NCBI GenBank assembly: GCA_034766995.1
Contig: CM068320.1
Location: forward strand, 5,832,501-5,896,500
DNA: 64,000 nt
Direction: 5' to 3'
DNA from: Acanthacorydalis orientalis
Lineage: Eukaryota > Arthropoda > Insecta > Megaloptera > Corydalidae
A program made the position numbers and the translations under genes. Each line of letters opens with the position of its first letter. Position 1 is the first letter of the stretch. Below, piece after piece: positions 12,514 through 24,709 of this stretch. The notes below the pieces were generated by a model. It did not search any database, was not told the DNA's origin, and saw only the letters and a list, made by a program, of their open reading frames with translations.

Positions 12514-13739
12514 CTAATAACTAGTATTAAACATGAAAAATATTTTTGGCATATATGTAGTTATTTGAAAATGATTCTCTTTTTCTTCTTTACATATTGC
12601 TCATACCGAGTATTCTCTTTTTTTGTAAATGAAATAGGTAGTTTTATTAATAAAAATAAATCATTAAGATAATCACTGATTCCATATAAAAACGTCGGAT
12701 AACTATTATATACTGTCGGAAAAAATATTTCCCCCCTTGTTCATTAAATTTAGTTTATTTTTTAGCCATTGATCACCATAGAGCAGAATTCAATTTTTTC
12801 AATACATTTCAATAAATCATTGAAGAAATTAGCAAGTTAAAAAATAAGAAATGCAGTGTATGATGAACACTTTTGAGTCATATTAAACAAAATGGAAAAT
12901 TTTGCTTCTTGTTCATTCAAAAACGTTACCAAAAAAGATTTGGGAAACTGAATAAAAAATAGTATGATTTCAAAACATGTAATAGTATGGATTGTAATAT
13001 TCCTTAAAACACATCTTTTTATTCATATTTTTCCAAAACTATTAAAGTAGTAGTTTGTAAGTCCAGTAGTTAATTACTATTGAACATAAAAAAAAGATAA
13101 ATATTCCACATAATATATACTTCAATAAGACGTACAATATTAAATATTCTTCAATAGATCTATACAAATTCGATAAAACATATATTTGAATGAATATATT
13201 ATTAACATATATGTAATCAGCTGAAAAAATATTTTTGAAATTAAAAAAAATCATTTAGTTAATAATAGTGATAGGAAAATTATTTAATCTAATTAAGAAA
13301 CTAGAAATATAATCAAATTTAAACCACGCGGATCAAAATTCTTATTTATTATTCTTTTTAATAACGAATTAATTACGAACACTCTGATTGATCTCATAAT
13401 TTAAAATTTTCCTTGAATATCTGAGATGAACGTTTTAAGTAATGTTAAAAATAATTATAACTATAAAATTATTAGTTAAATTAAAATCAGTTTAAAGATT
13501 TTCATATTTGTTATTGTATAAATATTTGCTTTTTGATTTCGTTTTTATAAAATTCAAATAATAGTTTTAGCAAAAATGTAGGAAATATTCGAACAAAAAT
13601 ATTATTGTAAATATGTTAGTTAGTATGTGTATTTATTTAAATATTTATTTACACATATACTAGCTAAGCTTTAATCTTACATTTAACAAAGAATGAAAAC
13701 GTTGTACATTATATAGTATTGCATTCTTCATCTGAAGTA
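12514..13739. other. No gene recognised; AT-rich
   Basis: No coding region, TIR or RNA gene could be supported. A minus-strand frame at 13042-13254 is AT-biased with no recognisable domain. Confidence 0.5.
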
Positions 13740-14110
13740 ATTCTAAACAGCTTTGCTTATGAGAATGTACACGATATCCGAATTCAATCGATTACCCATA
13801 ATTCAATCAGTGTTTCTCACCCAATCTGTAACACATGTCAGTCGACCGAATTCAGTCGAAATCCAAACGGTATCGATTACATTCAGAGCTTCATTTGAAC
13901 TACTCCTGTGTTTTATTGATGCTGAACGTCTTCTACTTAAGACCGTACTTGTTATAGTCTCCATCTTATTGGCGAAATAATTCGACGGAGAGGAATTGGC
14001 TTGCTTCAAAATCGTTATTCGCAATCACTTAAAGCATTGTCTTTCCATCGAACTTGAAGCTCAGTTTCTGCATTTAATTGTAACCTATGATACTGCAAAA
14101 CCGTTAAAGC
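13740..14110 (-). other. Balanced-composition island, possible exon
   Basis: Base composition is clearly less AT-rich than in neighbouring DNA. The minus strand has an open frame of about 73 codons (14024 down to 13803) rich in Ser, Thr and Arg, with the segment VLSRRRSASIKHRSSSNEAL. It ends in a TGA just after a GGGTGAGA that could be a splice donor, and a TGCAG near 14070 could be an acceptor. The plus strand is also open for 75 codons, so coding cannot be assigned firmly. No transposon match was recognised. Confidence 0.25.
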
Positions 14111-14332
14111 TCTTTTCGCCTTTTAAATTTTATTTCTCTTCTACTCTAAGTCATTTTTATTCTCTTCAATACATCTTTAATTTATTATCCTGTTTTAACA
14201 ATTTATTGCATTAAAAGTAAAACTACATTAAAATCATTAAATAGAATACTTCTTATCAATTTTATGAATTATTATTAATACACACATTCATATAAATTGT
14301 CTGTTGCAACGACTTGTACATTTATCAAATGA

Positions 14333-14334
<2 letters not shown>

Positions 14335-14392
<58 letters not shown>
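14335..14392. repeat. (TA)n array
   Basis: Pure TA run. Confidence 0.95.
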
Positions 14393-14395
<3 letters not shown>

Positions 14396-14725
14396 CATAT
14401 AAAATAAACTTTCATATGTTTTATAAAAGATCATTTATTTATACTATATTATTTACAATTTTTTCTTACCTTAAGATTATCTTTTACTGGAAATTTGTTT
14501 TTCACATTTAAATGCATTATTTAATTCAACAATAATGCCAGTAAATTCTATATTTGATTATTTTAGTTCTTAATAATTATTTTTTCTTAAAAAATCATAT
14601 GTTACTTATCATAACTTATTTATATTTTTTAAATCAATAATCTAATAACAATATTTTACATGTCTGAAATAGATTCGAATTCAATTTTTTTTTAAATTTT
14701 AAAATATTGTCTATCAAGTAATGTA

Positions 14726-15987
14726 CGAGGGCGATTTGAGAAATTCGCGGCTTAACTATGAAAGAATATGACTTGTATTTTTAAATTACTTTTGTTTTTC
14801 AATATGATCCCCCTGAACTTCAACGCACTTCAACCAGTGATGCTCCACTGCTTTTATGCTGTCCCGAAAATCTCCTTTTAGACCTCTTAAAATAGCAATT
14901 CACTGTTGCTATCAATTCTTCACCTGACAAAAATTGCCTACCACCAAGGATTTTTTTAAGTTTTGGGAACAGTTGGAAAACTGAGGGCACCAAATCTGAA
15001 GAATGGGCTTGATGGGGTAGGAATTCGTACTTGAATTCAGCGAGTTTTACCATGAATACAAGACTTGTGTGGGAATATGAATTGTCTTGATGGTAAATGA
15101 TTTTTTTCTTTGATAAACTTGGTCTTTTCTCACGAATTTTTTGATCGAGTGGATCCAAAAGATTAGCATAATTCTTTCCTATTATCGTTCGATCATTTGG
15201 AAGGTAGTCAATTAGCATCCCAAAAAATTGAACAATAACTTTTCCAGTGGATAAAACTAATTTTACTTTTTTCGACCGCGGAGAATTACCATACTCCCAT
15301 TGCTTTGATTGTTACTGTGGCAAGAGAGTCATCCGAGTCATGGCCGGATAAAATCAATTGTACCCCTCTTAAATCGATCCAAACAGTCTTGAGAAATTTG
15401 TACTCAAATACGTTTATCATCAATTGTCAGTAAATGTAGCACCCCTCTTGTCGATAACTTTTTCATAACTGATTCGTCAGTGAGGATGTGATATACACGT
15501 TCTTCTGAGACACCTACAACATTATCAGTTTCGAATGCCTTCAATTGCTGATCCTGTAAGACAATATCTTGCACTTTGTGGATGATTTCTTCTGTCGCAG
15601 TTTGCAGTTGTTTACTGTCCATTACAAAGGTTATCTTTAAAGTATTTGTATGGCTATATTTAAATTCAGCTGACTACTTTTTTACGGTTGTATATAAAAG
15701 AGCACTATCACCCAGTACATTTTTTATCTCGATTTGTGTTGATTTATGTTGTCGTTAAAACTTTTTTGATAAAAAAAATATCATCGCATGATGTTCAAAT
15801 TTATCCATTTCAACAACTGTACAAAAAGAGCTTTATTTAAATTGATGTCTGGAACAAACTGCTCGACACATTAATTAACGACTTTGAGGTTATATACAAG
15901 ATAGATATTGCTTTGTAATGCACCACAAATAATTAAAATATTACCTCCAGTTATATGTTAAACCGTGAACTTTTCAAATCACCCTCG
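14726..15987 (-). mobile_element. Full-length mariner element, inactive
   Basis: An element of 1262 bp, the standard mariner size. Its matching ends are CGAGGGCGATTTGAGAAATT (14726, after a TA) and, on the minus strand from 15987, CGAGGGTGATTTGAAAAGTT. It contains one transposase reading frame of normal length on the minus strand with a leader of about 180 bp. The TA duplication survives on the left (14724-14725); on the right it reads GT. This is the only mariner in the window whose full length is preserved. Confidence 0.93.
14786..15808 (-). pseudogene. Mariner transposase pseudogene, DD34D type, full length but decayed
   Basis: The start is taken at ATG 15808 (MDKFEHHAMIFF), which begins the typical mariner N-terminus. 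The frame ends at TAA 14786 after CVEVQGDHIEKQK. The 1023-bp span equals about 341 codons, the usual transposase size. Recognisable blocks in order are NVLGDSALLYTTVKK, TATEEIIHKVQDIVLQD (second helix-turn-helix), RVQISQDCLDRFK, LIDYLPNDRTI, KKIIYHQDNSYSHTSL with the second catalytic Asp, and FQLFPKLKKILGGR. The first catalytic Asp block is scrambled (MTRMT where MDETW is expected). The third Asp is replaced by Val in SSDLVPSVF. Several stops and frameshifts occur, so no active enzyme can be made. Confidence 0.9.
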
Positions 15988-16259
15988 GTCATTTTTAAAT
16001 TTTGTAACTCATTTTAAATAAATTAAATTATTTTATCTCTTATTGTTGATGAAATAATATCAACCATTTTCATGTTTCTTTAAAAAAATAAATAAAATAG
16101 TAGATTGTTTTTTTTTTTATTTCTTAATATATATTTTTCAATTATTAATTAATTTTTATTATGCCGATTATTTAAATTAAATACTGAGATGAATATAATT
16201 ATTCTCCTATAATTATTTACCCTAAACCTAAATATTATTTATTGTGCAGTTAAAGAATA

Positions 16260-16263
<4 letters not shown>

Positions 16264-16330
<67 letters not shown>

Positions 16331-16331
16331 A
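16264..16331. repeat. (TA)n array
   Basis: TA run ending in TATGTATATA. Confidence 0.95.
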
Positions 16332-16484
16332 ACAGATTCGCATTATATATTTTGATTTGTTGACTTTGTAGAATTAGACTAATATAAAATTAAATTGACA
16401 TTTTATACGTAGGTGACTTATTTAGAAAAACAAATATCAAAACCATTTATATCAGACATTGATTGATAGATTAATAAAAAATGT

Positions 16485-16666
16485 CAAATTAAACTGTGAA
16501 ATCGTACTTCAGCTTGACAAGCGTATCGTTCGGCATTGAAACGATGTATCTTGTTCCTCTTGAGACCGTTATTCTTGAAGATATTTCCAAATGATTTCGT
16601 TTTAAATCTCTGGGTTCCGTTTAGCAAATCGATATACACGGTGTGCACTGGACCCTCGCCATTGCG
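16485..16666 (-). other. Exon-like open frame of unknown identity
   Basis: In the middle of a balanced-composition island (about 16500-16830) the minus strand is open for 58 codons without an ATG, between a TAA (16669-16667) and a TGA (16487-16485). The predicted peptide begins NGEGPVHTVYIDLLNG and continues with RFKTKSFGNIFKNNGLKRNK and NAERYACQAEV. Residue use is unlike the Tyr-Ile-Lys-Asn bias of random frames in this DNA. I do not recognise the family. The opposite strand is also partly open, and clear splice sites were not found, so this could equally be a decayed gene or an unrecognised transposon. Confidence 0.3.
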
Positions 16667-17148
16667 TTATGTCCATAGAGACTTCTTCATTTTGTGCGCG
16701 TATCTATTCTAAACGATCGTCTTTAGATTGCGTGCACATTCAGATTTTTTTTCCGTTTTAAGTAGATCGTTTTTTCCATTCATCTCTATCATTCATGCGA
16801 AAAATGGACAATTGTCGATGTTTCACGTTTTTGACGTCATATATTTAATAAGGTTTACTTGAATTGTGGTGTTTTAAAACTTAAAATATGTATGTTTTTC
16901 TAATCTCTGGAGATGGATTTAAAATATTTTATAAAATTTAAGTATTTGGTTTTAAAGATAAATACTATTTTATATTCGTAAAAAAAAGATGTGATTACTT
17001 TTGAAATGTGTTTTTAAATATATTTTCTTTATTATAGCGTGAAAATATAACCACATTTTGTTTGTATCTTAAATAAAGTAAAGAAGTAAATTAGTTTGTT
17101 ATTAAAGATATTTATATGTTGTATTTCTTTTATTGTAAATAAGAATAT

Positions 17149-17212
17149 ACATATATATATATATATATATATGTTTTATATATAGATAGATATAGATATA
17201 TCTATCTATCTA

Positions 17213-17244
<32 letters not shown>
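17149..17244. repeat. (TA)n / (GATA)n compound microsatellite
   Basis: TA run, then GATA repeats that turn into TATC repeats (self-complementary centre near 17182-17215), then TA again. The array can fold back on itself. Confidence 0.9.
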
Positions 17245-17249
<5 letters not shown>

Positions 17250-17763
17250 GTTTTTTTTAAGCGAAAATAAAAACATACTAATACAAATAAAGATTGAAAG
17301 TAACATCCATACCACATTAATATTTTTAAGCAGTCTCTTTCCATTTAGTTATTGAATGTTATTGAAGTTTAATCTTAAAGAATATTTAATTCCATGTAAA
17401 TTCTGTTCTCTAGAATTAAACTATTATGAAACTTACTTTCTGAAAATGATGCTTTCATGTGTTCAGTAAAAACATTTATTTATTGCAAAGGACTATTGTA
17501 ACTCTATCTTCCCTTCCTTGAGACAACGTTTTATTTAAAATGTACAAAATCGTAAGTCATGAAACTAACTTAACAACGGTGAATTAGTAAAAAATAGTAA
17601 TAATACTAAATTCTTCTGTATATTATTTTCTGCTCATCAAATATATATACTGTTCCTAAATTTACTTTCAAATTAATAAAATATTAGTATCGATTATAAG
17701 TTTTCGATATGACTGAATTAGTTTAATTCTGAGATATAGAATCATACAAACACACAACATACA

Positions 17764-17765
<2 letters not shown>

Positions 17766-17810
<45 letters not shown>

Positions 17811-17821
17811 TATATATATAA
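17766..17821. repeat. (TA)n array
   Basis: TA run with one TAA interruption, shortly upstream of a truncated mariner derivative. Confidence 0.95.
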
Positions 17822-17872
17822 AGTTATTGAAAAAATATAATTTTGGTACAGTTTTGTTGATTATAATATATT

Positions 17873-18321
17873 TTATAAATGCTCTCGGAATGTTGTGTGT
17901 GGTTCTGATTCAACCAAATCTTTCAGTTGGTCGTTATGAATTGTAGAAGGACGCCTGTGACCTTCTGTATTTTCAAGGCTCTTGTCCCCAGCACGAAATT
18001 TTTGGAACCACCATTGAACCGTATTTTCGTTAATAGTACTCACATCAAAATCACCGTTTGATTTACGAGCAGTTTTTCCTGCTTTATTACCCGTTTTGAA
18101 CTCATACAAGAAAATACTCTGATTTACTTTGTTCTCTCTTTAATTCAATAGTCTAATTTAAAGCAAAATAAATAATAAAACCAAAGTAGATATGACCAAA
18201 ATACAGATAGAAAAATTCACTTTAAAATTATATTAACATGTACACGATGAAATTACACAATCATTGAAAAAATAAGGTTGTAATTAAAAAAAAAACCGCA
18301 ATTATTTTCCTATCATCCTAA
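17873..18321 (-). mobile_element. Hsmar1-like mariner deletion derivative, copy 2, truncated at its 3' side
   Basis: The 5' TIR on the minus strand reads TTAGGATGATAGGAAAATAA, then TTGCGG (end 18321, TA at 18322-18323). The leader and the first helix-turn-helix follow. This copy has the cleanest frame of the family: 78 uninterrupted codons from 18109 to 17873 (start MYEFKTGNKAGK; then NTVQWWFQKFRAGDKSLEN; then DQLKDLVESEPHTTFREHL). The frame then stops, and the second helix-turn-helix and right TIR are missing. No TIR is visible between 17821 and 17873. Confidence 0.88.
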
Positions 18322-18918
18322 TATTAGTCTCCGTCAATGTATTTCAGAATGAGGTTACTATTAGACAATTAAAAAGATAGACATGCAGACAAAATGTAAA
18401 CAAACTGTGTTTTGATTAGCATTACACTTTTTTTGAATTTTTCCAATTTAATTTAATATTTATACATTCTGAATTGAATGAAAAAAAATTGTTTTGATAA
18501 ATACAAAAAAATCCAATATCATTAAAGAAAAATAACTATAATATTACAGTATTCTTAGAAATACTTTTTCACTATACAAATACATTTTTGACTTTAATAG
18601 AATCGTCTGTCAGTAGTCAATACATTAAAAATATTCTATGAAATTATATTTTGCATAAAATAATTATTTGTAATTGAAATATTAAAATTGAATTATGTAA
18701 TGTGTCAGAAATATATAGTGCCATCTTTCAATATTAAGTATATTCTTTTCTTTCTTCCTGTTCACTTTATAACAAAAAAGAGCATTATAATAAAAAAACA
18801 TTTTTTAAATGGAACGATTACATATTTTAAAAGATGTATATTAATATATATTTAAAGTAATTTTTTTTCTACGCTGTAATTATATAAAAGTCAATTGTAA
18901 TTTTCACATACACATACT

Positions 18919-18921
<3 letters not shown>

Positions 18922-18988
<67 letters not shown>
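18922..18988. repeat. (TA)n array
   Basis: Pure TA run preceded by CACATAC repeats. Confidence 0.95.
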
Positions 18989-18991
<3 letters not shown>

Positions 18992-19319
18992 GAATTAAGT
19001 CTGAGTAAAATGGTTATACAGTATAAGAAGTTTCAATAAATTTGATATTTATGAATTTATTCAATACTGTATATCTTTTTAAATAAGTTATAATATCTTT
19101 TTATGGATAACTGAACACATTGTTTTTTTTGTAAATGTGCATATCTACACATCTGATATACAAACACTTCTAGAAATAAACCGTCAAGTAAACACATACA
19201 TACATATATACATTTTTATATGTATATCCACTTGATATCATATCATATAAACTTTTAACTAAAGTCCGAATTCGTTTTCAAACATCAAGTTAAAATTTAA
19301 AATATATTCAATTTTCTTT

Positions 19320-19690
19320 CTTCGAAGAAAAGACGTTTTTGACTGCCATCTGTTACAGTCTTTTAACCACACAATCTCAACACAATATCATAATCTTTTT
19401 GTGGCTGTTTAGATAAAGGAACAGCATAGTGAAGAGAAACGAGCGCCGGAGCTTGGTGAATAGGGTGTTGGGTCCCAATTCAAATCTTATTATACACATT
19501 CACGTACAATGATAAAAGTGGCTTTGAGATGGAGTTGAGATTATAATGCGTGCGTAACTCTATAGATACATGTATGTGTGTCTGTTTGATGTGAATATAT
19601 GAAGAATATGCCAGTGTAAGTGAATAACTACTGGGTGTTCCCAAAAGAATACATAAAGTTGAATTCAATATAAGTTCAATACTATAAATT
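19320..19690. other. Balanced-composition island, no gene recognised
   Basis: The sequence is less AT-biased than its flanks (for example GAAACGAGCGCCGGAGCTTG near 19437), but it shows no recognisable domain, TIR or RNA fold. A 62-codon minus-strand frame at 19480-19668 is not convincing. Confidence 0.3.
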
Positions 19691-19762
19691 GTTACTTAAG
19701 ATAACTAATAGCTTAGCGATGGAATGTAAAATTATCTTATATTAAAAATAGCGTTTATTTAG

Positions 19763-19763
<1 letters not shown>

Positions 19764-19808
<45 letters not shown>
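19764..19808. repeat. (TA)n array
   Basis: Pure TA run. Confidence 0.95.
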
Positions 19809-19812
<4 letters not shown>

Positions 19813-20792
19813 TTTAAATACCTATATGGAAATTTATGAAAACAAAATCTTTTTTTCAGGCGTTGTTTTAAAAACGAAATACATTAAAAATTAATTAGAA
19901 ATTTAAAATTTATTGAATAGATAACCAGTTACGTGTATGTAAGCGTGGCTGTAACTGAAACTTGAAATATTAATTGGATTTTAAAAAATAAATAAAGGTA
20001 CGTTATCCTTCGGCATTAAACCGAATACTTTCAAGTATATCCAAATAAACTCGCGCAATTGTTTCTATTTTAGGAGTTTTAATTTTTTAGTGAGAATTAT
20101 AAATTTTCTTATTGTTTTATCGGTTAAATAAAAATGGTATAAAAACAGTATTAACCATTTAATAGTTCGAAAATTAGAAATTTTCTGCTGAAACAAATGA
20201 AATAATAAAATAATGTTACTAAAATTTTGAAAAAGAATTGTAAATTTATCATTTTTTATGAATAGAAAAATCTGTAAATAATTCTAATTAGGGTATCAGA
20301 ATGTATTTAATATCATTTACTGTAATAGTGATGTCAATAATTGATTTTTGTGGCAAAATTAGTTTAGATTAAAGGTTATTTTTTTATAAAATTAACAACT
20401 TATGAAGAAATCTATGAAAACTCAACTAGAGATAGTAAGAATGTTAATCTTAAATTTCTGAAAAATGAGTGAATTTATTGAAAATCACTTTTTAACTACT
20501 TTTAATATATGTTCATAAAAAAATTTTTATTTTGGTTTTAAATCTTTTTTTAATAAAACATTGCCGAATTTTACTCAAATACTCAAATCGAATTATCTTC
20601 ACCGTATAACGACATAATACCGAAACGAATGATATACACTTGTAAATTTCACAATATTCTAAAGTCAAAAATTTAAACAAAAATTATGTATTTATTAAAT
20701 TTACTAGTTTATACAAGAGTTACATATTTATCATATTTAACTGCAGTCCTTAGTTTTATCATGAGTCTGAAAAAATGCAAAGTTTCCAAATA

Positions 20793-21365
20793 TAAAGTTG
20801 GTAGAAAAATAATTACGGTTTATGACCTTTAAATTCATATACATTTTTCTCATTTTGGATTTTCTTAGATGTTTTAAGTTGTCCACAATTGTTTGATGAC
20901 TAATGGCTATCTTTTGTACAAGCTCACGAATTATTGTGCGTGGTTCTGATTCAACCAACGAATTTACTTGTTCATTATGAATTGAAGAAGAATGTCCGCA
21001 ACCTTATTCATCTTTTAAGCTTTCATCCTCAGCAGGAAAATTTTAGAACCATCATTGCACCGTACTATAATAGTATCGACACCAAAAACATTGTTGAGTT
21101 TACGAACAGTTTCTGCTATTTTACCACCTGTTTTGAACTCATACAAAAAATGCTCGAATATTGTTTCTTTCTCTCTTTAATTTAATAGTCTAATTTAAAG
21201 CAAAATTAATAATAAAACCAAAGCAGATTTTACCAAAATACATAGAGAATAATGCACTTTAAAATGATATTAACATATATACGAAGAAATGTTACATTCA
21301 CTGAAAACAATTAAGGTTGGAATTCAAAAAAAACAAAACCCACAATTATTTTCCTATCAACCTTT
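20793..21365 (-). mobile_element. Hsmar1-like mariner deletion derivative (HTH-only MITE), copy 3
   Basis: This 573-bp copy in minus orientation is flanked by TA (20791-20792 and 21366-21367). Its right-hand TIR appears on the plus strand as TAAAGTTGGTAGAAAAATAA. The 5' TIR at 21365 is preserved as CCCACAATTATTTTCCTATC on the plus strand. The broken frame keeps KTGGKIAETVRKLNNVFGV and, nearer the 3' side, LVESEPRTIIRELVQKIAIS, the second helix-turn-helix. Stops and frameshifts interrupt it, and no catalytic domain is present. Confidence 0.9.
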
Positions 21366-21367
21366 TA

Positions 21368-23538
21368 ATCGTCTGTTAATATATTGCAGAATGAGTTAAC
21401 TATGAAACCTTTCAGTATTTGCATCTAGAACAAATTAAATCGGTCCATTCAAAAAAGATGAATTGAATTTAATTTAAGAATATGTAGTTTAATTAGTTGT
21501 TCATTATCGGAAGAAAAGAATATAAATAATTTGAAATACATAATAGAAAATATAGAATACAATAATTTCAGGATATATCTACTAATTTTTTCTGAAAATA
21601 TGAACTCAAGTTAAAATTAAAACAATTAATTAAAAAGAACTATATATCCCTAAAAGTTCCATATTATCTTCGAACTACCAAAAAATTATCAATTATTTTT
21701 AACAAAATCAAGTAGAGAAGAGTTTATATTTCTAATAATAACCTTAAAATATATTAGAAAATTCAAAAGGCCTTTATTTTTTTGTGAGTTATTAAATGTC
21801 GATTTTTGTGGGTTTTGGTATAAATTCATTTATAAGGTTAACTTATTTTTTAAAATATTTTTTTAATTAGTGATTTTATATCGTATTATGAGTTTAAAAT
21901 GTTATAATCGGCTATATTTTATATTAAAATAATAGTACTACTTCGACTTAGAACATCATTAACACTCGTAAATTATTTTATAACCTATTAGTATTTAATA
22001 TATTATGTGCATATTATATTAATTCTAATAAGTTTATAAGTAAAAATGAGTGGGTAATATATTTTTGATCATTCTGATTTATTTGTTATTCTTAGTTTAC
22101 TTTCTTTAAAATAAATACATAATAACATGTCCAAGATACTTAAAATAAAATTTTCATTTAATGAAATATTAAATAAATTAATTTTATTTAAGTATATTTT
22201 ATTCTAATTAAATTAAATATATCCATTAAGAAAGCAATTAATCCATAAGTCAAATAATTAAAATATAAAAATTACTATAAGAAATAGTTTCACGTTCAAA
22301 ATCTTAAAAGTAATTACTATTCTATTTTTAGAAAAGAAGAAACTCGTGCATTTATCATTCATTCTTTGCAGATATAAATTTGATATCATTAATCTATGCT
22401 CGAGAAAATCTACTCGCTATATACAGTTTCATTGTATACAGTTTAAATTGCAGCATCTTTTAATCCATTTAAATAGATTTAAAATAGTTACGTTTTTTTT
22501 ACGATAGCATCGATGTAATATTATTTTGTATTTTTTAAATATATAAATTTATATCAACATATTAACATATGTATGTTAATGCAACTAAAACTCTATTCAA
22601 AATTAAATTAACACCTTTAAAATATAAAAGGGTTTCTAATAAAAAAAAATATATATAACAATAAATTATTTTCAACTCTTTGTTAGTATAATTTTTAATT
22701 AAATTGGACAAATACACTAAATTAGAAAAAAAACATTTTTCTGATTTATGTTAAATGCAATATAGAATAATTTACTTAAAATTATTTTATTTGTGTGCTT
22801 ATAAATAATACATGTATATTTTATATTAGTTTTAATAAAAATTATCTAACATTTTATCAAAATACATAATAACGTTAACTTAAAATATAATTTATGAATA
22901 GGTTATTACATTGTTACAATACATTGCACAATACTCACACTGTGGATAAATTCACGTTTATAAATTAATTATTTTATTACTTTACAAATCAAAAAGATTT
23001 TCTCTTCGAAAATAAATAACTATAATCATTTATTGAATATTTATGTCAAAATAGTTTTTGATTTGTAGGATGAAAAAACAATTCTTTTGTGTATATCTTA
23101 TATTGTTCTTATATATATAAAAATTTATGACTTAGGATATCTATCTATTTTAATATATATACTTGTTTATCTATATTTGATTCATACTAAATTTTTAATC
23201 TCTTATTCATTTTATAATCTGTTATATACGTCTATTATCTAAGCAAATTATTTTTTTCTTATAAACACTGAATTTCAATCTATGATTATGTTGCATGTTG
23301 AACAGTATATCAATATTTTATAATATATTTTTTGCACTGAAAAACAATTCGATTTCCTATACATTTTTCACATAAATTCCTTAAACGTATTTTTAAAAAA
23401 CGAAAAAGTTTAAAAATTTTTATGTAATATTGAAAAAGTTAATAATTAAAACTATAAAAATGAGTGACCGAAGTAACTCTAATCACCACAAGAATATAAA
23501 AATGGATTGTATCTTCTCTCTGACTACAACCGTTATTA
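21368..23538. other. No gene recognised; very AT-rich
   Basis: More than 2 kb without a supportable coding region, microsatellite or transposon end. Confidence 0.5.
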
Positions 23539-23540
23539 TA

Positions 23541-24105
23541 TTAGGTTGGTAGGAAAATAATTGAGGTTTTTGTTTTCTGAATTCGAACCTTAATTTTTTC
23601 AATTAAAGTGTCATTTAATCATATTCATGATAATATTATTTTTAACTGCATTTTTCGGTCTGTATTTTGGTAACATCAGCTTTGATTTTATTATTAATTT
23701 TGTTTCAAAATGTGCTATTGAATTAAAGATAGAAAAGAAGAAAATAAGAACAATTTTTTGTATGAATTCAAAACTGGTGGTAAAGCTGCAAAAACTACTT
23801 TAAACTAATCGATGTTTTTGACGTGGGTACTGTTAAGGAACATACAGTGAAAAGGTGGTTACAAAAATTTTATACTGTGGACAAGGGACTTGAATATTAA
23901 GAAAGTCGAGATCGTCCTTATTCAGTTCATAACAACTAACTGAAGGTGTTATTTGAATCAAAACCACTCACAACAATTGGAGAAATTGCACAAAAATTAC
24001 CTAACTTTTGTGCAGGTGTTAGTTATCCAACAGTTCTGCACCACAAATGGAAAAAAGTATTTGAATTTGGAGCTCATAAACTGCAATTATTTTCTATCAA
24101 CCTAA
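23541..24105 (+). mobile_element. Hsmar1-like mariner deletion derivative (HTH-only MITE), copy 4
   Basis: This 565-bp copy has TA on both sides (23539-23540 and 24106-24107). Both ends are good: TTAGGTTGGTAGGAAAATAA on the left, and CTGCAATTATTTTCTATCAA then CCTAA on the right. The coding remnant from about 23730 keeps TIFCMNSKLVVKLQ-type and VGTVKEHTVKRWLQKF segments with stops and frameshifts. It runs from the helix-turn-helix region into the right TIR with no catalytic part. A small extra segment (TAACTTTTGTGCAGGTGTTAG around 24001-24022) looks like a local duplication relative to its siblings. Confidence 0.92.
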
Positions 24106-24331
24106 TAGAATTATAATTTCATAATAAATATAGATTTTTTATCCGTATAAATTTAGATTAATAATAAAAATAGATTGATTGAAAGAAATATTAATATTTT
24201 GTCGTACAGATCCATCGCCTCTAGATTGCAAAGGACAACAAATACAAGAATACGAAATGTAATATTTATAATTAACTTACTATCCTTATTAGAAGTTTGT
24301 TGAAACTTTTATTTGGTACATTAGTTTTATT

Positions 24332-24607
24332 GTTGTAAAAACAAATTATTTAATGAATATAAAAAACGAGATTTATCTCTCAGAGAAAGGTTAAATTTAT
24401 ATCTAACTCATTAAAAAAAATGTTTTATTATATTGGTATATAGGAAAGGAAAAATGATATATTCTTTAATATGTTACAGTAGTTAGAAAACACAAAGGTA
24501 CCAATATAATAAAACATATTTTTTTAATGAGCTAGATGTAAATTTAATCTTTCTCTGAAAGTAAAATCTCGTTTTTTTATATTCATTAAATTATTTGTTT
24601 CTACAAC
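24332..24607. repeat. Long inverted repeat (arms about 107 bp, loop about 60 bp)
   Basis: The left arm (24332-24438) and right arm (24499-24607) are near-perfect reverse complements. Each carries, in its own orientation, AATTTAATGAATATAAAAAA-like sequence, then ACGAGATTT, AGAGAAAG and a terminal TTTTATTATATTGGTA. The spacer holds no ORF. This may be a foldback or MITE-type element, or a hairpin-forming inverted duplication. No TA or longer target duplication could be identified confidently. Confidence 0.85.
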
Positions 24608-24709
24608 ATTGCAATTATTCAATATTTTCCTTACAAAATATTTACATGTATATTAGAATAAAAAAAGATGAAATTAAACTTAATAATGACACATTACAAA
24701 TTTATTTTA

